In this document: piece after piece, positions 6,592-12,236 of the stretch
Layout of the letters: every line of letters begins with the position of its first letter
Position numbering within the stretch: position 1 is the stretch's first letter
Source of the DNA: Chitinophagales bacterium
GTDB taxonomy: Bacteria; Bacteroidota; Bacteroidia; Chitinophagales; Saprospiraceae
NCBI GenBank assembly: GCA_013298445.1
Contig: JAAFHQ010000081.1
Location: 1 to 12,236 of the forward strand
Direction: 5' to 3'
Length of the DNA stretch: 12,236 bases
Position numbers and translations under genes: made by a program
The notes under the pieces: model-generated
What the model saw: only the letters and a program-made list of their open reading frames with translations
What the model was told of the DNA's origin: nothing
The model's database searches: none

Positions 6592-6599
6592 TAATTTTG
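6592..6599 (+). promoter_or_regulatory. TAnnTTTG -7 element for CBS gene
   Basis: TAATTTTG matches the Bacteroidota sigma-A -7 consensus TAnnTTTG fully, 83 bp upstream of the CBS ATG. No TTTG or TTG element lies 19-21 bp upstream, which fits an activator-dependent promoter served by the FNR-type box at 6533-6546. This is a pattern match only. Confidence 0.4.
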
Positions 6600-6682
6600 A
6601 TTTGTGACGAATGAGAATCTAGAGGAACACTTAAAAATTTTAAGCAGGGTTCCTTATCTGTTTCACCCAATCCACACGTATT

Positions 6683-7123
6683 ATGAATCCGAATCGAACC
6701 ATCAAAGAAGTAATGACCTCCAAATTGGTTACCGTTGGCCCCATGGCCAGCTCATATCAGATCAAAGCGATATTTGACCAAAACGAGTTCCATCACCTAC
6801 CCGTAGTAGAAACAAATGACAAATTGCTTGGAATCATCAGCAAGCAGGATTTTTATAAAGTGGCCTATGTCCTTTCTTTACAAACGACCGGCCGCACCTG
6901 GTCCGAAAAAGAATACGAAGTACTGTGTGCCAAGGACTTGATGACCGAACATCCGCTTACACTGGAACCAGAAGATACCATCGGGCTGGCAGCAGATATT
7001 TTTTTAGCCAATCAATTCCATGCCATTCCGGTTGTAGAAGATGATCGTTTGATTGGTCTGGTTACCACCCACGATCTGCTGTTGTATTCTTTTAATTCTC
7101 CGATCGTGGAAGAATGGCAATAA
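6683..7123 (+). CDS. Two-CBS-domain protein
   Basis: A 146-residue protein made almost entirely of a tandem CBS (Bateman) module. CBS1 spans about residues 6-63, with VMTSKLVTV, HHLPVV at 37-42 and GIISKQD at 50-56. CBS2 spans about 83-137, with LMTEHPLTL, HAIPVV at 113-118 and GLVTTHD at 125-131. Both end in the S/T-x-x-D pattern that often contacts the ribose of adenosine nucleotides, so AMP/ATP-type binding is likely but not proven. There is no attached catalytic or transport domain. It stands downstream of an FNR/FixK-like box and a TAATTTTG element, next to an oxygen-sensing-type two-component system, which suggests an energy-status or stress function under low oxygen. A strong terminator follows 50 bp after the stop. 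Confidence 0.9.
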   Translation: MNPNRTIKEVMTSKLVTVGPMASSYQIKAIFDQNEFHHLPVVETNDKLLGIISKQDFYKVAYVLSLQTTGRTWSEKEYEVLCAKDLMTEHPLTLEPEDTIGLAADIFLANQFHAIPVVEDDRLIGLVTTHDLLLYSFNSPIVEEWQ

Positions 7124-7172
7124 ATACCTGGTAGATAGAAGCCTTGGCGAAAATCTAAACGCAAAAAAAGCA

Positions 7173-7203
7173 AAGCCCCCTGCTCAAACCGAGCAGGGGG
7201 CTT
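7173..7203. terminator. Strong bidirectional intrinsic terminator
   Basis: A perfect 13-bp stem, AAGCCCCCTGCTC / GAGCAGGGGGCTT (7173-7185 and 7191-7203), has the loop aaacc. A run of seven A (7163-7169) precedes it, giving a U-run on the reverse strand, and TTATTAATT follows on the forward strand. It lies between the convergent CBS gene (stop at 7123) and the T9SS-secreted protein gene (stop at 7240), so it can end both transcripts. Confidence 0.92.
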
Positions 7204-7239
7204 ATTAATTGGCATTACTTGTTGTAAAGTGCCTATTGG

Positions 7240-9219
7240 TTATCGTTTGACAATTTTTTGGACACTTCCAATCTGGTTCCCTTTTGCGTCGGTTATTCGC
7301 AAGAAATAGAAGCCAGTCGGTTCGGAGCCTATCGATAGGAGAATTTGTTGTACAAATTGTCCTTTGTACAAGGATTGCCCTCGCGAGTTGGTCAAGTCAT
7401 AAAAGAGTTTGACGTAGTTGTCGGTCTGAATGATCAAAAGGTCTGTTGTCGGATTAGGATAAACCTTGAGCCCTTCGGGAGCGACCTCCAAAGGAATGTC
7501 TGGGGTAACGATCGTATCTTTTGGAGGTGTGACCACAGTATCCTTTGGAGGAGTCACTACTGTATCTTTAGGAGGAGTGACCACCGTGTCTTTTGGCGGT
7601 GTTACGACGGTATCCTTTGGCGGTGTAACGATGGTATCCGGCGGATTGGTTACAACAGTGTCACCAGGACCACCAATGACTATGGTTGTATCGCCAGGAT
7701 TCGTGATGGTATCCTTTGGAGGAGTGACCACGGTGTCTTTAGGCGGTGTAACCACGGTATCTTTCGGTGGCACAACAACCGTATCTTTCGGAGGCTTCGG
7801 AGGATCGAGTTTTTTTGGATCAAAGGTTGGCACAAAGATCGTCTTGGAAACGATAGTGGTTACACTGTCGCAACTAGGATCGATGAAAGACCGGGTGCGC
7901 AAGGTCAAGGTCAGGTCGTAAAACCCGGTTCTTGGAAAAACATAACGCAGGGTATCTTTTGATTTCACCACGGTATCTCTCAAACCTTTAAAGCTCCAGA
8001 AGAACGTTGAGTTTTTGACCATGGTATCCGTCAGGTTCCCACGAATAGAGAAGGTATAAAATGGCGCGCCCAAAATCAGGGTATCCTCCACGATTGACAA
8101 GTCCGAGGGGGGTATCAAGAAATTAAAGGCGGTGCTTTGGAATTGTACCGACATGTCGTCCAACCAAAGTTTTTCGTCTCCTTCACCTGAAAACTCAACG
8201 ATGTAGGTGATTTTATTGTAAAATGCCACACTATTTGGCGCTTTGGCTTCAATGTTCTGGTAGGTCATGTTCAGGCCAGTATATTCAGCCAATTGAACCC
8301 GTTGAGAAAAAAGACCCTCCAGCTCAGCCCATATTTTTACTGTATCCAATGGACTGACAAATTCATTGGGTGACATAACTTTCAAGTTCAGTGCTAAATC
8401 GCCAAAGAACATGAAGCAAGTCGAATAATTCAGTGGCTCCATTACCAAACGAGCCTTTCCATTGACCCGTTCCAGTTCGATGAAAGATTTACCAGAATAA
8501 GGGAAATAGCCTTTGGCAGTGGCGGGGTTGTCCACCACTTGGGCCCCTGTTGATTTACTGGTGCTCAGGGACCAAGGTTTGCCTTGTCCCATTTCTGGCA
8601 AGTTGTAGGCCAAAAGCCCTTTGATGGATTCGTTGGTGGGCTCCGTAACTTTTAATACTGCTTTTGACAAGGAAGCATCCTCCAGGGTTTCATTCCGGTG
8701 GAACAACAACTTATCAATGGTCATATTGCGGGTTGCTTCAGGCAACAGAACCACTGTATAAACCGTATTCGCATTAAAGAAAAAGGTACGGCGAGAATTT
8801 TGCCAAACGTATTTCGAATCAGGACCGCCTGTAGCAGTTACCCGGCGACGAGTGTTATTGGCGGCAGCTTCGTTGATCCTAGGCAGGACAAAACTTGCTG
8901 TTGGTGCAGAAAGTTTGCGGCTGAAGTACATGGTATAGTTACCACTGTTGGTCACCTGAATGTGGTAAACGAGCTTGGATGCATTGTAGTCAAGATTGGG
9001 AAAGTTGCGGTCAGCAGTAGTGGTGACACCTTTGGTATTCCCATCTTGTTTTATCTCCCAATTAGCCGTTTGGCCTTGTCCGCTTGCTTGATTATCAGCG
9101 AAAGCTTCCGCTTCAAAAAGCAAATAGGCAGGCTCGGTCTGGTTAATAATGCGCGCAGTTTGAGCAGACGCGAAGAGATAACAACCTGTTAGTAGCACGG
9201 ATATAAATAGCCGAATCAT
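7240..9219 (-). CDS. Large T9SS-secreted surface protein with octapeptide stalk
   Basis: A 659-residue exported protein. The signal peptide is at 1-20 (LLTGCYLFASAQ). Residues about 30-175 look like a CBM6/35-type beta-sandwich (LFEAEAF, then HIQVTNSGNYTMYFSRKL and DKLLFHRN). A second beta-rich region spans about 190-365. A PKD-like segment lies at about 372-465 (FFWSF, RYVFPRTGFYDLTLTL). A Pro/Lys/Asp/Thr repeat stalk occupies 476-572, and a type A T9SS sorting domain runs from about 583 to the end (KVYPNPTTD...GFYFLRITDAKG...QKIVKR). It is thus expected to cross the outer membrane by the type IX system and be surface-anchored or released. The N-terminal part suggests glycan binding; no catalytic domain is recognised. 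The start is an ATG at 9217-9219. It is single-gene, with a terminator downstream and a TATATTTG element 140 bp upstream. Confidence 0.88.
   Translation of the reverse strand: MIRLFISVLLTGCYLFASAQTARIINQTEPAYLLFEAEAFADNQASGQGQTANWEIKQDGNTKGVTTTADRNFPNLDYNASKLVYHIQVTNSGNYTMYFSRKLSAPTASFVLPRINEAAANNTRRRVTATGGPDSKYVWQNSRRTFFFNANTVYTVVLLPEATRNMTIDKLLFHRNETLEDASLSKAVLKVTEPTNESIKGLLAYNLPEMGQGKPWSLSTSKSTGAQVVDNPATAKGYFPYSGKSFIELERVNGKARLVMEPLNYSTCFMFFGDLALNLKVMSPNEFVSPLDTVKIWAELEGLFSQRVQLAEYTGLNMTYQNIEAKAPNSVAFYNKITYIVEFSGEGDEKLWLDDMSVQFQSTAFNFLIPPSDLSIVEDTLILGAPFYTFSIRGNLTDTMVKNSTFFWSFKGLRDTVVKSKDTLRYVFPRTGFYDLTLTLRTRSFIDPSCDSVTTIVSKTIFVPTFDPKKLDPPKPPKDTVVVPPKDTVVTPPKDTVVTPPKDTITNPGDTTIVIGGPGDTVVTNPPDTIVTPPKDTVVTPPKDTVVTPPKDTVVTPPKDTVVTPPKDTIVTPDIPLEVAPEGLKVYPNPTTDLLIIQTDNYVKLFYDLTNSRGQSLYKGQFVQQILLSIGSEPTGFYFLRITDAKGNQIGSVQKIVKR
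7504..7794 (-). repeat. 24-bp coding repeats for PPKDTVVT stalk
   Basis: This segment encodes residues 476-572 of the T9SS protein: PPKDTVVV, two PPKDTVVT, PPKDTITN, a divergent middle (PGDTTIVIGG, PGDTVVTN, PPDTIVT), then four PPKDTVVT and a final PPKDTIVT. Units differ mostly at synonymous positions (for example ggaggagtcactact against ggcggtgttacgacg on the plus strand), while the peptide is almost invariant. This suggests an old repeat held by selection, not a fresh slippage product. Every unit contains Asp-Thr followed by Val, Ile or Thr. Confidence 0.9.
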
Positions 9220-9509
9220 GGGTATTATGATTGTGAAAAAAATGACGAAATAACAACCAGATTAACTAGGAAACCTTTATTAAGGTCCGACTGGCCTTTT
9301 CATGAGCATGAATCCTGTGCAAGACTTTAAAACAAGAGCTAGGAGAGTAATTAGCACTGCAAATATAAAAAACCTTTCTCGTTCTCCCTAGCATTTTTAA
9401 TGATAATAATATAAAATACCGGGTGCAGGGTAGGTGGAAATGAAAAATGAAAAGTGAAAAATGAAAAGCAAATTCAACTTTTCATTTTTCACTTTTCATT
9501 TTTCACTTT
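9220..9509. other. Intergenic region between SDR gene and T9SS-protein gene
   Basis: These 290 bp contain no supported gene. From left to right there is a leader for the reverse T9SS-protein gene, a TATATTTG-type -7 element enclosed by a GCTAGG/CCTAGC inverted repeat (9338-9392), an AT-rich stretch (9393-9415), and the ATGAAAA-unit hairpin (9438-9512) just after the SDR gene stop. Confidence 0.6.
9338..9392 (-). promoter_or_regulatory. Putative promoter of T9SS-protein gene inside inverted repeat
   Basis: On the reverse strand TATATTTG (9367 down to 9360) fits the Bacteroidota -7 consensus TAnnTTTG exactly, giving a leader of about 130 nt. It is bracketed by GCTAGGAGAG (9338-9347) and CTCCCTAGC (9384-9392), inverted copies with one extra base. 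A regulator binding both arms would cover the promoter. No clear -33 TTTG is present. Confidence 0.4.
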
Positions 9510-9512
9510 TCA
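9438..9512. repeat. Hairpin with arms of ATGAAAA heptamers
   Basis: The arms 9441-9468 and 9478-9505 are perfect 28-bp inverted copies, extended by a further AAA/TTT after one mismatch, around a 9-nt loop. Each arm is four 7-nt units of ATGAAAA or GTGAAAA. The right arm continues with a fifth unit to 9512, so the SDR gene's stop codon (9510-9512, reverse) is the first three bases of a TGAAAAG unit. The unit and placement resemble the ATGACGA hairpin at 3601-3705. The stem is almost all A/T, so it is weaker than its length suggests. Confidence 0.8.
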
Positions 9513-10298
9513 GATGCTTCGCGTCCTACCTCCGTCTACCAAGATACTGGTACCTGTCACGTAAGCAGCGGCAGGTGTACACAAAAAAGCGGCAACCGAG
9601 GCTATTTCCTCAGGTGTGCCAAAACGTTTGGCGGGGATAGTTTCCCGGGCTTGATCCATCTCTTGTTCCAAGGAAATGCCTTTGCGTTGGGCGGCACCCC
9701 CGAGGACTTCTTCCAGGCGCTCCGTTTTGGTAAAACCGGGTAAAACGTTGTTTACGGTGATGCCAGTAGCGGCAATTTCGTTGGCTAGGGTCTTGGCCCA
9801 GGAGGCTACGGCCCCACGGGTGGTATTGGAAACCCCCAAATTGTCGAGCGGAACCCGCACCGAAGTAGAAACGATGTTTACGATGCGGCCAAAGCCAGTA
9901 GCCTTCATCTGTGGGATGACCAACTGGGCTAGGAGGTGGTTACACAAGATGTGATTTTGAAAGGCTTCGAGGAACTGTTCTGGTTTGGCGTCCAGGATGG
10001 CGCCACCACTGGGCCCTCCAGTATTATTGACCAGGATATGGATGGGTTTTAAGGTCACCAAACCCAATACCCGTTTGTGCAATTCTTCTCGGTCGTTAAA
10101 ATCAACCACTAAAAAATCATGTTGTTGTTGGGGGGAGTTTTGCTCCAATTCTTGTACAACTTCTGCCAATAACTCCGCAGAGCGCGCCATAAGTGTTACA
10201 TTTGCGCCTAGTTTGGCCAACTCTATAGCGACGGCCTTACCAATTCCTTTGCTGCTACCGCTGACGAGCGCGTTTTTGCCCTGAAGATTCAAATCCAT
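9510..10298 (-). CDS. Atypical short-chain dehydrogenase lacking catalytic Tyr/Lys
   Basis: A 262-residue classical-SDR-size protein with a Rossmann fold. SGSSKGIG (13-20) stands for TGxxxGIG, NNTGGP (91-96) for NNAG, then NIVSTS with Ser144 at the usual catalytic serine site, LPGFTKTERLEE at 186-197 and the C-terminal GTSILVDGGRTRSI. At the catalytic YxxxK site, 13 and 17 residues after S144, the sequence has S157 and R161 (GVSNTTRGAV). This matches the FabG-like subgroup known to lack the full tetrad (I recall it as cd05344, BKR-like), so the loss is probably a family trait, not a local mutation. Annotating it as a beta-ketoacyl-ACP reductase would be unsafe; the reaction, if any, is unknown. 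I chose the ATG at 10296-10298; a TTG 29 codons upstream adds a non-homologous extension. It is divergent from lpxH. Confidence 0.88.
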   Translation of the reverse strand: MDLNLQGKNALVSGSSKGIGKAVAIELAKLGANVTLMARSAELLAEVVQELEQNSPQQQHDFLVVDFNDREELHKRVLGLVTLKPIHILVNNTGGPSGGAILDAKPEQFLEAFQNHILCNHLLAQLVIPQMKATGFGRIVNIVSTSVRVPLDNLGVSNTTRGAVASWAKTLANEIAATGITVNNVLPGFTKTERLEEVLGGAAQRKGISLEQEMDQARETIPAKRFGTPEEIASVAAFLCTPAAAYVTGTSILVDGGRTRSI

Positions 10299-10340
10299 TG
10301 CTTGATTGTTTTGTGGCAGCAAAAATGCAATATTTAAATG

Positions 10341-10416
10341 AGAAAGGTTGAGAGGTTGAGAAGGTTTAGGCTGCCGCAGTAGCAAAACTCAACTTCCCCC
10401 AAGATGCTTAAACCTT
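10341..10416. repeat. GGTTGAG repeats and dyad in SDR-lpxH divergent region
   Basis: Between the divergent SDR and lpxH starts there are short tandem units AAAGGTTGAG, AGGTTGAG and AAGGTTTAG (10344-10369). An inverted copy of the last, GCTTAAACCTT (10406-10416), matches AAGGTTTAGGC (10361-10371) at 10 of 11 positions. The stem would lie in the lpxH leader, ending 9 nt before its ATG. It may be regulatory or a decayed relative of the heptamer hairpins. Support is modest. Confidence 0.4.
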
Positions 10417-10425
10417 ATTTGATCG

Positions 10426-11193
10426 ATGCAAAAAACTTACTTCGCCTCCGATTTTCACCTCGGCGTGCCGGGAAAATACAGCAGTCAGGAAAGAGAGCGG
10501 CAATTGTTGCGCTGGTTGGATCAAATCAGTGTGGATGCCCGGGAGATTTTTCTGGTCGGAGATTTATTTGATTTTTGGTTTGAATACAAAAAAGTCATTC
10601 CAAAGGGGTATACCCGATTTTTGGGAAAACTAGCCGAGCTACGCGATGCAGGTATCCCCATTCAGTTTTTTACGGGGAATCACGACATGTGGATGTTTCG
10701 CTATTTTGAGGATGAGTTTGGCATCCCAATTCATCGGCAACCCATCATGAGAGAAATCAATGGAAAAACCTTTTTAATTGGTCATGGCGATGGCCTTGGG
10801 CCTGGCGATTATGGCTACAAGATGCTCAAACATGTTTTTGCCAATCCTTTTTTTCAATGGTGTTTTGCCCGCTTGCACCCCAATTTTGGCATGGGCGTGG
10901 CCCAATTTTGGTCAGGACGAAGTCGGAGTGTCCATCCCCCGCAGATGCAGTTTTTAGGCCCCGAAAATGAATGGCTACTCGTATACACCAATGCCCAATT
11001 GGAGCGCAAACCTGCTGATTTTTACATCTTTGGCCACCGGCATTTGCCCATCGATTGTGTGCTAAAAAATGGAAAGAGTCGTTATATCAATTTGGGTGAA
11101 TGGTTACATCACAATTCTTATGCAGTATTTGATGGCGAAAATCTGGAAATACAGTTTTTTGAAAACCCCCAAGGGCAGGTCTTTGGCCCTTAG
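10426..11193 (+). CDS. lpxH: UDP-2,3-diacylglucosamine diphosphatase LpxH
   Basis: A 255-residue metallophosphoesterase. The expected metal ligands are all present: D9 and H11 (SDFHLG), D46 in GDLFDFWFEY, N85/H86 in GNHD, H120 in GHGD, and H204/H206 in GHRH. The GDLFDFWFEY and FTGNHDMWMFRYFEDEFGI patterns are typical of the LpxH branch rather than general phosphoesterases. The enzyme hydrolyses UDP-2,3-diacylglucosamine to lipid X and UMP, the fourth step of lipid A synthesis, at the cytoplasmic face of the inner membrane. The length is close to E. coli LpxH (240), with a small C-terminal extension. The ATG at 10426 begins directly at the first strand. The following gene overlaps its end by 11 bp, so the two are probably co-transcribed. 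Confidence 0.93.
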   Translation: MQKTYFASDFHLGVPGKYSSQERERQLLRWLDQISVDAREIFLVGDLFDFWFEYKKVIPKGYTRFLGKLAELRDAGIPIQFFTGNHDMWMFRYFEDEFGIPIHRQPIMREINGKTFLIGHGDGLGPGDYGYKMLKHVFANPFFQWCFARLHPNFGMGVAQFWSGRSRSVHPPQMQFLGPENEWLLVYTNAQLERKPADFYIFGHRHLPIDCVLKNGKSRYINLGEWLHHNSYAVFDGENLEIQFFENPQGQVFGP

Positions 11194-11983
11194 ACCTATA
11201 TGGTTTTGCTTTTTTTTCATTTTTTTGAACCACCTGGTCTCGGCCCAAAAGGTAGACAGCATCCCTTTGGCCTACAGTTTTGACGCCCAGGTTCAGGTTT
11301 TGGGGAGTGACAAACTCAAACAAATTTACTTCGTCTCTCCAAACCAGGTCTTGTACAAATGCAACGAACAAGGCAAGGTGCTTTTTGAATTCAGCAACCG
11401 CTATTTGGGTACTTTGAGCAAAATAGACGTCAGTGACCCTTTCGATATCCTACTGTATTACCCCGATTATCAGACCCTTCTGTTTTTGGATCGCACGCTG
11501 AATGTTACTGCGGACATACGCCTGAAGGCCGAACAATTTCCCTTGCCAGCATTGGCTGCCCTGAGCCGGGATCGACAAGTGTGGATTTATGATGCAGGGC
11601 TCAACACCCTTAACCGGATGGATCGACAAGGCAATATCAAAAGCTCCAGTCAGGACTTGAGCCTGCTTTTGGGTCGTCGCTTTAGTCCCAATCAGTTGGT
11701 TTGTAATGAGAGAGGGGTGTACCTAGTTGACCCTGAACAGGGTGTGTTGAGTTTTGACCTTTTTGCCCAGTTTCAAGCTTTTTTGCCATTGGCGGGTGTT
11801 GAACAGTTGCAAACTTTTGATCAATACCTTTTGTATCGCCAACAGGGGAATTATTATGTGGGTGAAACGATTGGAAATGCCCAGGTTCTCCAAGGATTAC
11901 CTGGCGATCTGCGTCTTTTTACTGGCCTTCCCAACTGGATTGTGGCCTGGGACGGCGCAAAAATTTTACGCTTTCAAAAATAA
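11183..11983 (+). CDS. Secreted beta-propeller-like protein of unknown function
   Basis: A protein of about 266 residues whose N-terminus MALRPIWFCFFFIFLNHLVSAQ is a clean signal peptide if a TTG at 11183-11185 is the start. An ATG at 11132 would give a 17-residue longer, less typical leader inside lpxH. The TTG start overlaps the lpxH stop by 11 bp. The mature part has repeated beta-strand patterns of about 40 residues (IYFVSPNQVLYKCNEQGKVL, LLFLDRTLNV, WIYDAGLNTLNRMDRQGNI, VYLVDPEQGVLSFDLFAQF, ILRFQK), suggesting a small beta-propeller. I recognise no specific family and no catalytic motif. No lipobox and no T9SS sorting domain are seen, so periplasmic location is most likely. Its coupling to lpxH may reflect an envelope role, but this is only inferred from the overlap. 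Confidence 0.75.
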   Translation: MALRPIWFCFFFIFLNHLVSAQKVDSIPLAYSFDAQVQVLGSDKLKQIYFVSPNQVLYKCNEQGKVLFEFSNRYLGTLSKIDVSDPFDILLYYPDYQTLLFLDRTLNVTADIRLKAEQFPLPALAALSRDRQVWIYDAGLNTLNRMDRQGNIKSSSQDLSLLLGRRFSPNQLVCNERGVYLVDPEQGVLSFDLFAQFQAFLPLAGVEQLQTFDQYLLYRQQGNYYVGETIGNAQVLQGLPGDLRLFTGLPNWIVAWDGAKILRFQK

Positions 11984-12010
11984 GGGCCTATTCAAATTAG
12001 CAAGATATAT

Positions 12011-12028
12011 AGTAATAGTATTACTTTT
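12011..12028 (+). terminator. Weak hairpin after propeller-like gene
   Basis: AGTAAT-agt-ATTACT followed by TTTT starts 27 nt after the stop codon at 11981-11983. The stem is only 6 bp and A/T-rich, so it is a weak candidate for the end of the lpxH transcript. Confidence 0.3.
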
Positions 12029-12068
12029 AAATCTGTCATTCGACTCCTCTTTTCGATTTTAGCACATT

Positions 12069-12120
12069 AACCAAGTTTGGATCACCAAGGTGGATCAACA
12101 CACGATGGTTGGGTTTTTTT
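12069..12120 (+). other. Nested imperfect hairpin with T-run
   Basis: The outer pair AACCA/TGGTT (12069-12073 and 12106-12110) encloses an imperfect TTGGATC / GATCAA stem (12077-12083 and 12093-12098), followed by GGG and seven T (12114-12120). It could be a second terminator for the upstream genes or an attenuator in the leader of the gene beginning at 12200. The stems are short. Confidence 0.3.
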
Positions 12121-12199
12121 ATGGAAAAAAAATAGGTCCATAATCCGCAACCTCAATCTTTTCGTATGTGTCAATATTACACCTAAAACACCTAAAATC

Positions 12200-12236
12200 A
12201 TGAAGAAGGTTTTTCGAATACTCGGATTTTTAGTCC
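12200..12236 (+). CDS. Start of an exported or membrane protein, cut by window edge
   Basis: An ATG at 12200 begins MKKVFRILGFLV, a basic N-terminus followed by hydrophobic residues, typical of a signal peptide or signal anchor. Only 12 codons are visible, so no family can be named. Two tandem copies of ACACCTAAA (12179-12187 and 12188-12196) sit directly upstream. The 216 bp before it hold the two weak hairpins and no other gene. The frame is open to the window end. Confidence 0.55.
   Translation, partial: MKKVFRILGFLV

Noticed and set aside
6604..6616. GTGACGAATGAG similar to the AATGACG hairpin unit
   Set aside because: It is a single partial unit without a partner arm; it is likely chance.
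7504..7794. Regular 24-bp repeats considered as a CRISPR or minisatellite array
   Set aside because: There are no unique spacers, the units are in frame and encode a conserved octapeptide, and they lie inside a complete T9SS gene.
7466..7921. Forward open frame of Gly-Val-Thr-Thr-Val-Ser repeats
   Set aside because: It is the antisense reading of the PPKDTVVT stalk in the T9SS protein. The regularity comes from the coding repeat on the other strand, and the frame has no signal, fold or initiation context.
10299..10385. 29-codon upstream extension of the SDR gene
   Set aside because: It starts with TTG, consists of low-complexity residues before the Rossmann strand, and overlaps the repeat/dyad region upstream of lpxH; the ATG at 10296-10298 fits SDR length.
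11069..11182. N-terminal extension of the propeller-like gene into lpxH
   Set aside because: The extension lies wholly inside lpxH and would bury the signal peptide about 38 residues from the N-terminus.
11087..11371. Reverse open frame across the lpxH/propeller junction
   Set aside because: It overlaps two supported forward genes and has no recognisable content.

Overview
The window looks like chromosomal DNA of a Bacteroidota bacterium, probably of the Saprospiraceae type (Haliscomenobacter/Lewinella-like). This is an inference from several signs: a C-terminal type IX secretion (T9SS) sorting domain, an Omp28-type lipoprotein, a POT transporter and LpxH of Bacteroidota flavour, TAnnTTTG-like -7 elements, no clear Shine-Dalgarno sequences, and moderate GC content. 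No rRNA, tRNA, phage or insertion-sequence gene is visible. Ten complete protein genes and one gene cut by the right edge are supported.

Layout, left to right. Positions 1-876: a secreted START-domain lipid-binding protein (reverse), flanked on both sides by palindromic GGGCAACC/GGTTGCCC repeats, two of which form a REPIN-like doublet. 877-2361: a proton-coupled peptide transporter (reverse). 2362-2777: a divergent intergenic region with a roughly 130-bp MITE-like inverted repeat, which sits in the leader of an Omp28-like lipoprotein (2778-3599, forward). A near-perfect 37-bp-arm hairpin built of 7-nt units fills the gap to the next, convergent gene.

The most interesting block is 3707-7123. 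A soluble histidine kinase carries a PAS domain with the FixL haem-pocket residues. Twelve bases downstream is a response regulator in which a receiver is fused directly to a CRP/FNR-type DNA-binding protein. It looks like a condensed FixL-FixJ-FixK oxygen-signalling route in two genes. Divergent from it are a thioredoxin-fold protein without its CxxC motif and a two-CBS-domain protein. The intergenic regions hold a 14-bp palindrome and a near-perfect FNR/FixK box (TTGATaaatATCAC). A strong bidirectional terminator closes the block.

7240-9219 is a large T9SS-secreted protein (reverse): an N-terminal carbohydrate-binding-like domain, a PKD-like domain, a PPKDTVVT octapeptide stalk in which each unit carries a Bacteroidota O-glycosylation motif, and a sorting domain. 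Next is an SDR protein lacking the catalytic Tyr and Lys (reverse). Divergent from it are lpxH (lipid A synthesis) and an overlapping secreted beta-propeller-like protein. The last 37 bases begin another exported or membrane protein.

Across the window, four gene 3' ends abut hairpin-forming repeats (START, POT, Omp28/response regulator, SDR), usually within 0-2 nt of the stop codon. They lack U-tracts and do not look like ordinary intrinsic terminators.
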